From Flavobacteriaceae bacterium UBA5534 (GTDB lineage: Bacteria; Bacteroidota; Bacteroidia; Flavobacteriales; Flavobacteriaceae): a DNA stretch of 64,000 nt. The notes beneath the pieces were generated by a model that was given only the letters and a program-made list of their open reading frames with translations, was not told where the DNA came from and did no database searches. The DNA lies in assembly GCA_002426015.1 (NCBI GenBank), contig DINS01000021.1, forward strand, positions 62,001 through 126,000, read 5' to 3'. The translations under genes and the position numbers were made by a program. Of this stretch, positions 53,792 to 61,703 are shown in pieces. How positions within the stretch are numbered: position 1 is the stretch's first letter; each line of letters begins with the position of its first letter.

Positions 53792-55546
53792 ATGTATAGA
53801 AGTCACAATTGTGGTGAAATAAGAACATCACACATTAATAACGAAGTTACACTTGCAGGTTGGGTACAAAAAGTACGTGATAAAGGATTTATGGTTTGGG
53901 TCGATTTACGTGATCGATATGGTATTACACAACTTATTTTTGATGAAGAGCGCACACCAAAAGCAATGATGGAGCAAGCTCAAAAATTAGGACGTGAATT
54001 TGTAATCCAAGTAAAAGGAATTGTTATTGAACGTGCTTCTAAAAACCCAAATATCCCAACAGGTGATATCGAAATTTTAGTGTCTGAATTAACTATTCTA
54101 AATTCAGCTCTCCTCCCTCCTTTTACAATTGAAGATGAAACCGATGGTGGCGAAGAATTACGAATGAAATATCGTTATTTAGATATTCGTCGTAATCCAG
54201 TGAAAAACAGTTTAATCTTTAGAGCTAAAGTGGCTCAAGAGGTTAGAAATTATTTGTCTAAAGAAGGATTTATTGAAGTTGAAACGCCTTATTTAATAAA
54301 ATCGACTCCAGAAGGAGCTCGTGATTTTGTTGTGCCTTCTCGTATGAATGAAGGTCAATTTTATGCATTACCACAGTCGCCTCAAACATTTAAACAATTG
54401 TTGATGGTTGGTGGCATGGATAAGTATTTCCAAATTGTGAAATGCTTTAGAGATGAAGATTTGCGTGCCGACAGACAGCCAGAATTTACACAAATAGATT
54501 GCGAAATGGCATTTGTGGAACAAGAAGATATATTGAATGCCTTTGAAGGTTTGACACGTCATTTATTAAAAGAAGTGAATGGTGTTGATATTAAAGAATT
54601 TCCAAGAATGTTATACGATGACGCTATGCGTTTGTATGGAAATGATAAACCAGACATTCGTTTCGGAATGCAATTTGGCGAGCTAAATGAGGTTACTCAA
54701 CATAAAGATTTTGGTGTTTTTAATTCTGCTGAATTAGTTGTTGGTATTGCTGTTCCAGGTGGAAATAATTATACTCGTAAAGAAATAGACCAACTTATCG
54801 ATTGGGTAAAACGCCCACAAATTGGTGCTTTAGGAATGGTATATTGTAGAGTAAATGAAGATGGAACTTATAAATCTTCAGTTGATAAATTTTATGATGA
54901 AGCTGATTTAGCAAAATGGGCTGAAATCACTGGAGCAAAAGCTGGCGATTTAATATGTGTACTTTCTGGAGATACAAATAAAGTTCGTCCTCAATTGAGT
55001 GCTTTACGTATGGAATTGGCAACACGACTTGGATTACGTAATCCAAAAGAATTTGCACCACTTTGGGTAATGGATTTTCCATTATTAGAATGGGATGAGG
55101 ACACCCAACGTTACCATGCAATGCATCACCCATTTACATCTCCAAAACCAGGTCAGTTAGAATTACTTTCGACGAATCCAGGAGATGTAAAAGCAAATGC
55201 TTACGATTTAGTGTTGAATGGTAATGAAATTGGAGGTGGTTCAATTAGAATTCACGATAAAAAAACACAATCGTTAATGTTTGATTATTTAGGCTTTACA
55301 CCTGAAGAAGCTAAAGCGCAATTTGGCTTCTTAATGGATGCTTTCCAATATGGAGCGCCTCCTCATGGTGGATTAGCTTTTGGGTTAGATAGATTAGTTG
55401 CTATACTTGGTGGACAAGAAACAATACGTGATTTTATTGCATTCCCGAAAAATAATTCTGGTCGCGACGTCATGATTGATGCACCTGCTCCAATTGATGA
55501 TAAACAACTCGAAGAGTTAAGTTTAAAACTCAATCTTAAATCATAA
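53792..55546 (+). CDS. aspS: Aspartyl-tRNA synthetase
   Basis: A 584-residue class IIb synthetase of the bacterial type. The N-terminal OB-fold (about 1-110, ending near PPFTIED) is followed by the catalytic core with FRDEDLRADRQPEFTQIDCEM (motif 2), the bacterial-specific GAD insertion domain (about 290-410), and motif 3 with APPHGGLAFGLDRLVAILGG. A separate AsnRS gene exists at 29.2 kb, so a discriminating AspRS is expected. It has its own promoter and ends in a terminator. Confidence 0.98.
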   Translation: MYRSHNCGEIRTSHINNEVTLAGWVQKVRDKGFMVWVDLRDRYGITQLIFDEERTPKAMMEQAQKLGREFVIQVKGIVIERASKNPNIPTGDIEILVSELTILNSALLPPFTIEDETDGGEELRMKYRYLDIRRNPVKNSLIFRAKVAQEVRNYLSKEGFIEVETPYLIKSTPEGARDFVVPSRMNEGQFYALPQSPQTFKQLLMVGGMDKYFQIVKCFRDEDLRADRQPEFTQIDCEMAFVEQEDILNAFEGLTRHLLKEVNGVDIKEFPRMLYDDAMRLYGNDKPDIRFGMQFGELNEVTQHKDFGVFNSAELVVGIAVPGGNNYTRKEIDQLIDWVKRPQIGALGMVYCRVNEDGTYKSSVDKFYDEADLAKWAEITGAKAGDLICVLSGDTNKVRPQLSALRMELATRLGLRNPKEFAPLWVMDFPLLEWDEDTQRYHAMHHPFTSPKPGQLELLSTNPGDVKANAYDLVLNGNEIGGGSIRIHDKKTQSLMFDYLGFTPEEAKAQFGFLMDAFQYGAPPHGGLAFGLDRLVAILGGQETIRDFIAFPKNNSGRDVMIDAPAPIDDKQLEELSLKLNLKS

Positions 55547-55551
55547 TAATT

Positions 55552-55575
55552 AATCCTGCTTTTGCAGGATTTTTT
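55552..55575 (+). terminator. Intrinsic terminator after aspS
   Basis: AATCCTGC (55552-55559) pairs with GCAGGATT (55564-55571) around a four-base TTTT loop and is followed by further T residues. It ends only 14 bp before the ClC start codon. Confidence 0.85.
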
Positions 55576-55588
55576 AGTAGTATTAATC

Positions 55589-57391
55589 ATGCCAAAACAA
55601 TCACTTCTTAAACGGTTTCATATTTGGAGATATAAAAATGTCTCTCAAAAAAACTTCGTTTATTTTTTGAGCACTCTAGTAGGCTTACTAGCAGGATTGG
55701 CAGCTGTAACATTAAAAAACATAGCATTTACAATTGAAAGCTTGTTAGAGCACGGAATTATTTTCTCTCAAAATCAATTGTACTTCATATTACCTGTTTT
55801 GGGCTTACTCTTTGTTTATCTGTTAAACAAATATGTATTTAAAAAAGCCGTTGCACCTGAAACGCCTTCGTTTATAAAAAGAGCTATTCCTTCTGTTTTA
55901 TATTCATTATTAAGACAAAAAGGGTTTTTACATTATAGGCAAATATATTATCCTTTGATTGCTGCGCCACTAACCGTTGGCTTTGGTGGTTCTGTAGGAT
56001 TATTGGGGCCTGCAATCACTTCTGGTTCTGCGATAAGCTCTAACTTAAGTCGTTTGTTGCACATTGACCAAAAAACAAGAACGCTTCTTATAGCATGTGC
56101 ATCTGCTGGAGCTATGGCGTCCATGTTCAAATCGCCAATTGCTGCCATTGTATTTGCCGTAGAAGTATTTAGTTTAGATTTAACTTTTGCTTCATTATTA
56201 CCTTTATTAATTGCATCCATTTCATCTGTATTAACATCATACTTTTTTTTGGGAGATGATTTACTTTTCAATTTTAATCTAACAGATAAGTTTACCATTA
56301 ATGATACTGTTTTCTTTATCATTCTAGGTATCGGAACAGGAATTGCTTCTTTATATTTTACAAAAATATATTTCGCCATTTATGCTTTTTTTGAGCGATT
56401 AAAAACACGCTTCTTAAAACTCGTTGTTGGTGGATTTGCCATAGGCATTATGTTATATTTTATTCCGCCACTTTATGGTGAGGGTTTAAGTTTTACGAAA
56501 GACTTATTTAATGGTAATTATTTACATGCACTTGGCTCAAATCCTTTTGATGCATATTTAGACAATATTTGGGTTGTTATAGCTCTATTAATTGGGTTCA
56601 CTTTTTTTAAAGTTATTGCCATGACAACAACTTTTGCAGCAGGTGGTGTTGGAGGAATTGTTGTACCAACAATGGTTATGGGAAGTGCGTTAGGAAATGT
56701 GGTCGCTAAAATAATCAATAATATAGGTTTAGGATTTCAGGTATCGGAAGCCAATTTCACATTAGTCGGTATGGCTGGATTGATTGCTGGTGTTATACAT
56801 GCACCATTAACTGCGATATTTTTAATTGCTGAAATTACTGGTGGCTATGTATTGTTTTTGCCTTTAATGATTACTGTAGCCATATCTTACATGATTACAA
56901 AAAATTATATGCCACACACTATTTACACTCGTGAATTGGCTGAAAGAGGCGATTTGTTAACTCACGATAAAGACCAAAATGTTCTGACATTAATGAAGCT
57001 TGATAATGTTATCGAAAAAGACTTTATCAAACTAAAACCTGAAATGACTTTAGGTGAAATGCTTCATAATGGTGTTGCAAAATCGCAGCGAAATTTATTT
57101 CCAGTGACTAATACCGAAGATGAATTTTTAGGTGTTATTTTGTTAGATGATATTAGAGAGTTTATGTTTGATCAAGGTTTATACGACTCTACAAAAGTTG
57201 AATTGTATATGCATAATCCACCAGATATTATTGTATTTGAAACCGATACCATGCAAACGGTTATGGATAAATTTCAAAGTTCTGGAGCTTGGAATCTGCC
57301 AGTAATTAATAACGGAAAATATTATGGCTTTGTTTCAAAATCTAAATTATTAACCGCCTACAGAAGACATTTAATTAGCTTTACAAAGTAA
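55589..57391 (+). CDS. ClC-type chloride channel/transporter with CBS domains, gating Glu replaced
   Basis: A 600-residue (ATG 55589; a TTG nine codons upstream is unlikely) ClC-family membrane protein with a C-terminal pair of CBS domains (about 450-600). About 10 to 12 membrane segments are seen. The selectivity region reads GFGGSVGLLGPAITSGS (about 131-147), where family members have GREGP or GSVGLEAP, so the gating glutamate is replaced by Leu139. AAGGVGGIVVPTMVMG and MAGLIAGVIHAPLTAIFLIAEI are the other conserved ClC stretches. Without the glutamate the protein may be an uncoupled channel rather than an H+/Cl- exchanger (inference). The gene sits directly behind the aspS terminator. Confidence 0.88.
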   Translation: MPKQSLLKRFHIWRYKNVSQKNFVYFLSTLVGLLAGLAAVTLKNIAFTIESLLEHGIIFSQNQLYFILPVLGLLFVYLLNKYVFKKAVAPETPSFIKRAIPSVLYSLLRQKGFLHYRQIYYPLIAAPLTVGFGGSVGLLGPAITSGSAISSNLSRLLHIDQKTRTLLIACASAGAMASMFKSPIAAIVFAVEVFSLDLTFASLLPLLIASISSVLTSYFFLGDDLLFNFNLTDKFTINDTVFFIILGIGTGIASLYFTKIYFAIYAFFERLKTRFLKLVVGGFAIGIMLYFIPPLYGEGLSFTKDLFNGNYLHALGSNPFDAYLDNIWVVIALLIGFTFFKVIAMTTTFAAGGVGGIVVPTMVMGSALGNVVAKIINNIGLGFQVSEANFTLVGMAGLIAGVIHAPLTAIFLIAEITGGYVLFLPLMITVAISYMITKNYMPHTIYTRELAERGDLLTHDKDQNVLTLMKLDNVIEKDFIKLKPEMTLGEMLHNGVAKSQRNLFPVTNTEDEFLGVILLDDIREFMFDQGLYDSTKVELYMHNPPDIIVFETDTMQTVMDKFQSSGAWNLPVINNGKYYGFVSKSKLLTAYRRHLISFTK

Positions 57392-57394
57392 CAG

Positions 57395-57631
57395 ATGAAA
57401 TATTTAATTGGAATTTTAACACTAATAGTTTTCGCTTGTATTTTTTACGGATTTATTTGGGATACTGACTATTCTGAAAAATTTATAGGTTTTGGTGTTG
57501 TTGGATTGTTCTTTGTTGTTTTTCCTCTATTTTCTTATTACAGATGGAAAGATAAAAAAGTAGAAGACTATATGCTTACCAAAGAAAATCTTGAAAAAAT
57601 GCGTAAACGAGAAGGTGACAAGCGTCGTTAA
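57395..57631 (+). CDS. Small membrane protein (78 aa)
   Basis: A 78-residue protein with two hydrophobic helices (about 1-22 and 31-50) and a basic C-terminal tail (KENLEKMRKREGDKRR). I do not recognise a family. It starts 3 bp behind the ClC gene, a typical co-transcribed position, and its stop overlaps that of the convergent deaminase gene by 4 bp. Confidence 0.75.
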   Translation: MKYLIGILTLIVFACIFYGFIWDTDYSEKFIGFGVVGLFFVVFPLFSYYRWKDKKVEDYMLTKENLEKMRKREGDKRR

Positions 57632-58077
57632 TTTAAATTTCGTTTTTCGATAAAAAAGCGTTTCAATAATTGTGATGCTTCTTCAGCCATAATACCGCCA
57701 ATAATTTCTGTTTTAGGATGTAATTTAGTATTCAACGTTGTGCAACCTCGCTCTTCATCTTTAGCTCCATACACAATCTTGCTAATTTGACTCCAATACA
57801 AAGCACCAGCACACATTTGGCAAGGTTCTAAAGTGACATATAGTGTGCAATTTTGAAGATACTTCCCTCCCAAAAAATTAGACGCAGCAGTAATAGCTTG
57901 CATCTCGGCATGTGCAGTAACATCAACCAATAATTCTGTTAGGTTGTGTGCTCTGGCAATAATTCTATTTTCAATAACAATAACAGCTCCAACAGGGATT
58001 TCTCCTTTTTCATAAGCAGTTTCAGCTTCCTGAAGTGCTTTTTTCATAAAGTAAGTGTCATCAAAAGGATTTTCCAT
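57628..58077 (-). CDS. tadA: tRNA-specific adenosine deaminase / nucleoside deaminase
   Basis: A 149-residue zinc-dependent deaminase of the TadA/CDA fold. The active site is HAEMQA (His56, Glu58) with LEPCQMCAGAL (Cys86, Cys89). Length and order fit TadA, which makes inosine-34 in tRNA-Arg, though guanine deaminases of the same size are close relatives. It is divergent from dxs, with 62 bp between starts. Confidence 0.9.
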   Translation of the reverse strand: MENPFDDTYFMKKALQEAETAYEKGEIPVGAVIVIENRIIARAHNLTELLVDVTAHAEMQAITAASNFLGGKYLQNCTLYVTLEPCQMCAGALYWSQISKIVYGAKDEERGCTTLNTKLHPKTEIIGGIMAEEASQLLKRFFIEKRNLN

Positions 58078-58139
58078 TATTAAAATTTAAAAGGTCGGAA
58101 TTCAAAAATACGATTTTCAAATACTACATTTGTAAACTG

Positions 58140-59900
58140 ATGAGCAAATTTTTAGACCATATTAATTCACCTTCTGATTTACGAAAACTAAATCAGAATC
58201 ATTTACCTCAACTCGCTAAAGAGTTACGTAAGTTCATCATTAATATTGTTGCCACAAAAGAAGGACATCTTGGTGCTAGCCTTGGTGTGGTTGAGTTAAC
58301 CATTGCACTACATTATGTTTTTGACACACCTAACGACTTGCTTATTTGGGATGTTGGGCATCAGGCCTATGGTCACAAGCTATTAACTGGACGAAAAGAT
58401 AATTTTCATACCAATAGACAACTCAATGGAATTAGTGGTTTTCCAAAACGAAGTGAAAGTGCTTATGATGCTTTTGGTGTTGGCCACTCCTCTACATCTA
58501 TTTCTGCTGCTTTAGGAATGGCAATTGCCTCACAGCTAAAAGGAGAAAACAAACACCACATTGCTGTTATAGGAGATGCATCTATAGCTAGTGGAATGGC
58601 ATTTGAAGGATTAAATCATGCTGGTGTTACTGATGCCAATTTACTAGTCATTCTTAATGATAATGCCATAGGTATTGACCCAAGTGTTGGTGCTTTAAAG
58701 CAATATTTAACCAATGTTAAAAAAGGTACTGAAAAGCAAGATAATATTTTTGAAGCTTTAAATTTTAATTATTCTGGGCCTATTGATGGTCATGATATTG
58801 ATAAAATTATTTCGGAATTACAGCGCTTAAAAAATGTAAAAGGCCCTAAATTTTTACATATCATAACTACAAAAGGCAAAGGTTTAAAGCAAGCTGAAGA
58901 AAATCAGGTTAAATATCATGCTCCAGGAAAATTTAATATTGAGACAGGAGAAATTTATGACAAATCAGCCTCTAGGCTGCCAAAGTTTCAAGATGTTTTT
59001 GGATATACCATTGTAGAGTTAGCAAAGCAAAACGATAAGATTGTTGGTATTACACCTGCTATGCCAACTGGTAGTTCTTTAAAATATATGATGGATGAAA
59101 TGCCAGATCGTGCTTTTGATGTTGGTATTGCAGAGCAACATGCTGTAACGCTTTCTGCAGGTATGGTCACTCAAGGCTTGGTTGTATTTTGTAATATTTA
59201 TTCAACGTTTCTGCAGAGAGCTTATGACCAAGTTATACATGATGTTGCTTTACAGAATTTGCCTGTGATTTTTTGTTTAGATAGAGCTGGTTTGGTTGGT
59301 GAAGATGGCGCTACACATCATGGCGTTTTTGATTTAGCTTACTTACGTTGTATCCCTAACCTCATCATTTTTGCGCCTCGAAATGAAATTGAATTACGTA
59401 ATATAATGTTTACTGCTCAATTAGGTTTAGACAATCCTATTGCTATAAGATACCCTAGAGGTAAAGGTGTTACAATAGATTGGAAACAACCTTTTTCTAA
59501 TATAGAAATTGGGAAAGGAATTGAATTAAAAAAAGGAGATTCACTAGCTGTTTTGAGTATTGGGTTTATTTCTGAAAATGTATCAACTTCCATAAAAAAT
59601 CTAAAGAACAACACAGCTATTGGTCATTATGATATGCGATTTATAAAGCCTTTAGATGAAGATTTGCTTCACCAAGTTTTTAAAAATTATAAAACTATTA
59701 TTACTATTGAAGACGGAACTATTAAAGGAGGCTTTGGTAGTGCTATTTTAGAATTTGCTGCACATAATAATTACAAAAATTCTATAAAATGTTTAGGAAT
59801 TCCTGATGAGTTTATCGAACATGGAACAGTCGATGAACTGCAACACCTAACGTCATTAGATGTAGAAAGCATCACAAAGTTTTTGGAAAATTACTCCTGA
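58140..59900 (+). CDS. dxs: 1-deoxy-D-xylulose-5-phosphate synthase
   Basis: A 586-residue thiamine-diphosphate enzyme, first step of the MEP isoprenoid pathway: pyruvate plus glyceraldehyde 3-phosphate to DXP. Family motifs are GHQAYGHKLLTGR, IGDASIASGMAFEGLNHAG (ThDP binding), and VGIAEQHAVTLSAGM with the catalytic glutamate. It is slightly shorter than E. coli Dxs (about 620). A -7-like TACATTTG at 58125-58132 lies 7 bp before the ATG, so the mRNA may have almost no leader. Its last 10 bp overlap the antisense small-protein gene behind it. The polyprenyl synthase at 46 kb uses its products. Confidence 0.97.
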   Translation: MSKFLDHINSPSDLRKLNQNHLPQLAKELRKFIINIVATKEGHLGASLGVVELTIALHYVFDTPNDLLIWDVGHQAYGHKLLTGRKDNFHTNRQLNGISGFPKRSESAYDAFGVGHSSTSISAALGMAIASQLKGENKHHIAVIGDASIASGMAFEGLNHAGVTDANLLVILNDNAIGIDPSVGALKQYLTNVKKGTEKQDNIFEALNFNYSGPIDGHDIDKIISELQRLKNVKGPKFLHIITTKGKGLKQAEENQVKYHAPGKFNIETGEIYDKSASRLPKFQDVFGYTIVELAKQNDKIVGITPAMPTGSSLKYMMDEMPDRAFDVGIAEQHAVTLSAGMVTQGLVVFCNIYSTFLQRAYDQVIHDVALQNLPVIFCLDRAGLVGEDGATHHGVFDLAYLRCIPNLIIFAPRNEIELRNIMFTAQLGLDNPIAIRYPRGKGVTIDWKQPFSNIEIGKGIELKKGDSLAVLSIGFISENVSTSIKNLKNNTAIGHYDMRFIKPLDEDLLHQVFKNYKTIITIEDGTIKGGFGSAILEFAAHNNYKNSIKCLGIPDEFIEHGTVDELQHLTSLDVESITKFLENYS

Positions 59901-60055
59901 TCGTTAACCACTATATCTGGTTGCTGATTGGTTTCATAAACCTTTACACTTTTCTGTGGCTCTGCATTTTTACTTTTAGAAATATCATCTATCATCAATA
60001 AAAAAGCTAGTGTTACAAAGAAAATAACGATAGCACCTAGAAGATTTTTTTTCAT
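59891..60055 (-). CDS. Small membrane protein (54 aa)
   Basis: On the minus strand an ATG at 60055-60053 opens a 54-residue frame: MKKNLLGAIVIFFVTLAFLLMIDDISKSKN, then a polar tail ending NDQE and a stop at 59891-59893. It has a basic start, one hydrophobic helix (about 5-22) and a hydrophilic, Asn/Gln-rich tail, like single-pass membrane peptides. Its 3' end overlaps the convergent dxs by 10 bp. It lies 121 bp behind dgt on the same strand and might be read from that gene. The family is unknown. Confidence 0.6.
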   Translation of the reverse strand: MKKNLLGAIVIFFVTLAFLLMIDDISKSKNAEPQKSVKVYETNQQPDIVVNDQE

Positions 60056-60176
60056 TTTAAGTAGGGTTAAAAGGTTGATTTGGACTCAAATATAATAAAA
60101 TATCGTTAAACCGCAAATTTTTCCGTTAAAATGTTTTCATTGTTAATAACTTTTGTAATGCAGTTTTGTCAGCAAA

Positions 60177-61520
60177 CTATAAATGATTGCCTTTTAATTT
60201 TCTGTACGTCAGTATCGCATTACTATCTGATAGTTTTGATATAAAATTGCAGATGGCCAATAAACTATCGTAAACTGTAAGATGATTTAGATCTAACGTT
60301 TTAGGAAAAAGACTCAAAATCAGTTGATTATAATTAGATAAGTTGTTAATGTGCTTGTTATAAATAGTCGTTGTAAAAACATCTAATAGCTCATTGATAA
60401 CTTCGTAGCCAGCAATTTCTTTATCAATGACATCTCTCGATTTATATATATTCTGGATACTTATTTTTATAATGTCATCAATTTGCGCTTTATACTTGCT
60501 GACATCCAACAGCCCTTTTGAAAAATCTCCGTTTAAGATATCATCTTCATTGTGCATAAATACTTCAACTGCTTCATTAATCAAAGTATTGATGGCAAGT
60601 GCTCTTAAATAACTTATGCGGTCTTCGGTATTGGTCAATGCATTATAGTTGTTCGTATTGATGTTTGCCTTAACAAGGTTAATCAAATACTCAAGTGCAT
60701 ATTCTTCTTGAATCAGCCCAAGATTGATACCATCTTCAAAATCGATGATGGTGTAGCAAATATCATCAGCAGCTTCCACTAAATAGGTTAGTGGATGTCT
60801 AGAATAACTAATGTCATCAGTTGAACTTCTTCTTAATAAGCCCAACTCATTGACAACATCTAAAAAAGCTTCTTTTTCACTTTGGAAAAATCCATATTTT
60901 TTGTCTGCAATATGTGACGATGGTTTTTTTGGTAAAGACTCTTTGGGGTATTTTATAAATGTCCCGAGCGTTGCATAACTCAATCGCAACCCACCCTCTC
61001 TTCCTTGTCTGCTTTCGGTCAAAATTTTAAACCCATTGGCATTGCCTTCAAAGTCACATAAATCTTGGTATTCTTTAGCTGTCAAATGGTTTTTAAACTC
61101 TTTTCCTTTGCCAGTTTTAAAAAACTCTCCTATCGCTTTTTCGCCCGAATGTCCAAATGGTGGATTCCCTATATCATGAGCCAATGCAGCTGCGGCAACA
61201 ATCGCTCCAAAATCATTAATTTGGTAACCATGTACGTTTTGTAAATGTGGGTGCTTTTCCAAAAGCTTCTGGCCAACTTTTCGACCCAGCGAACGTCCAA
61301 CAACACTTACTTCGAGGCTATGTGTCAGTCGTGTGTGAACAAAATCGGTTTGTGATAATGGTATCACTTGTGTTTTGTCCTGAAGACTTCTAAACTCTGA
61401 AGAAAAAATAATACGATCATAATCGACTTCAAATCCCAAACGTGTTTCGTCTTGTTCTTTACGTATGCGCTTGTGTGTGTCTCCAAAACGTTTTAAGGAT
61501 AGTAACTGTTCCCAATTCAT
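60177..61520 (-). CDS. dgt: dGTPase (deoxyguanosinetriphosphate triphosphohydrolase), HD family
   Basis: A 447-residue HD-domain hydrolase that cleaves dGTP (or dNTPs) to the nucleoside and triphosphate. The metal-binding HD signature is HDIGNPPFGHSGEKAI, preceded by the family opening SSEFRSLQDKTQV and TRLTHSLEVSVVGRSLG. Its length is nearer the 450-500-residue, less specific branch than to short HD nucleases. The window-wide context gives no special hint; it is a housekeeping dNTP-control gene. Confidence 0.94.
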   Translation of the reverse strand: MNWEQLLSLKRFGDTHKRIRKEQDETRLGFEVDYDRIIFSSEFRSLQDKTQVIPLSQTDFVHTRLTHSLEVSVVGRSLGRKVGQKLLEKHPHLQNVHGYQINDFGAIVAAAALAHDIGNPPFGHSGEKAIGEFFKTGKGKEFKNHLTAKEYQDLCDFEGNANGFKILTESRQGREGGLRLSYATLGTFIKYPKESLPKKPSSHIADKKYGFFQSEKEAFLDVVNELGLLRRSSTDDISYSRHPLTYLVEAADDICYTIIDFEDGINLGLIQEEYALEYLINLVKANINTNNYNALTNTEDRISYLRALAINTLINEAVEVFMHNEDDILNGDFSKGLLDVSKYKAQIDDIIKISIQNIYKSRDVIDKEIAGYEVINELLDVFTTTIYNKHINNLSNYNQLILSLFPKTLDLNHLTVYDSLLAICNFISKLSDSNAILTYRKLKGNHL

Positions 61521-61600
61521 AGTAACTTTTTAAGCTCTCGCAAGATACATTTTTCAATGTTAACTAAACATTTCCTACATCCAAATTATTTGCAATTAAG

Positions 61601-61659
61601 TAACATTAAGCTAACTTTTTTATGAACTACGTTTAATCTTGAGTTAACCTCATCTTTAC
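61601..61659 (+). promoter_or_regulatory. 11-bp-spaced TAAC/TTAAC repeats before TonB receptor
   Basis: TAAC occurs at 61601-61604 and 61612-61615 (11 bp apart, inside ATTAAG-TAAC-ATTAAG-CTAAC), and TTAAC at 61644-61648 with TTTAC at 61655-61659 (again 11 bp apart). Direct repeats with an 11-bp period are how PhoB/PhoP-type regulators bind. A -7-like TTTCTTTG at 61670-61677 has no TTG at the right distance, which suits an activator-dependent promoter. This is inference from spacing. Confidence 0.35.
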
Positions 61660-61703
61660 ACTATTGAGGTTTCTTTGCATCGAAATAAATCATGGTCAAC
61701 TAA

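Noticed and set aside
55948..56379. 143-residue minus-strand frame within the ClC gene
   Set aside because: The ClC motifs on the plus strand are unambiguous; the antisense frame has no recognisable features.
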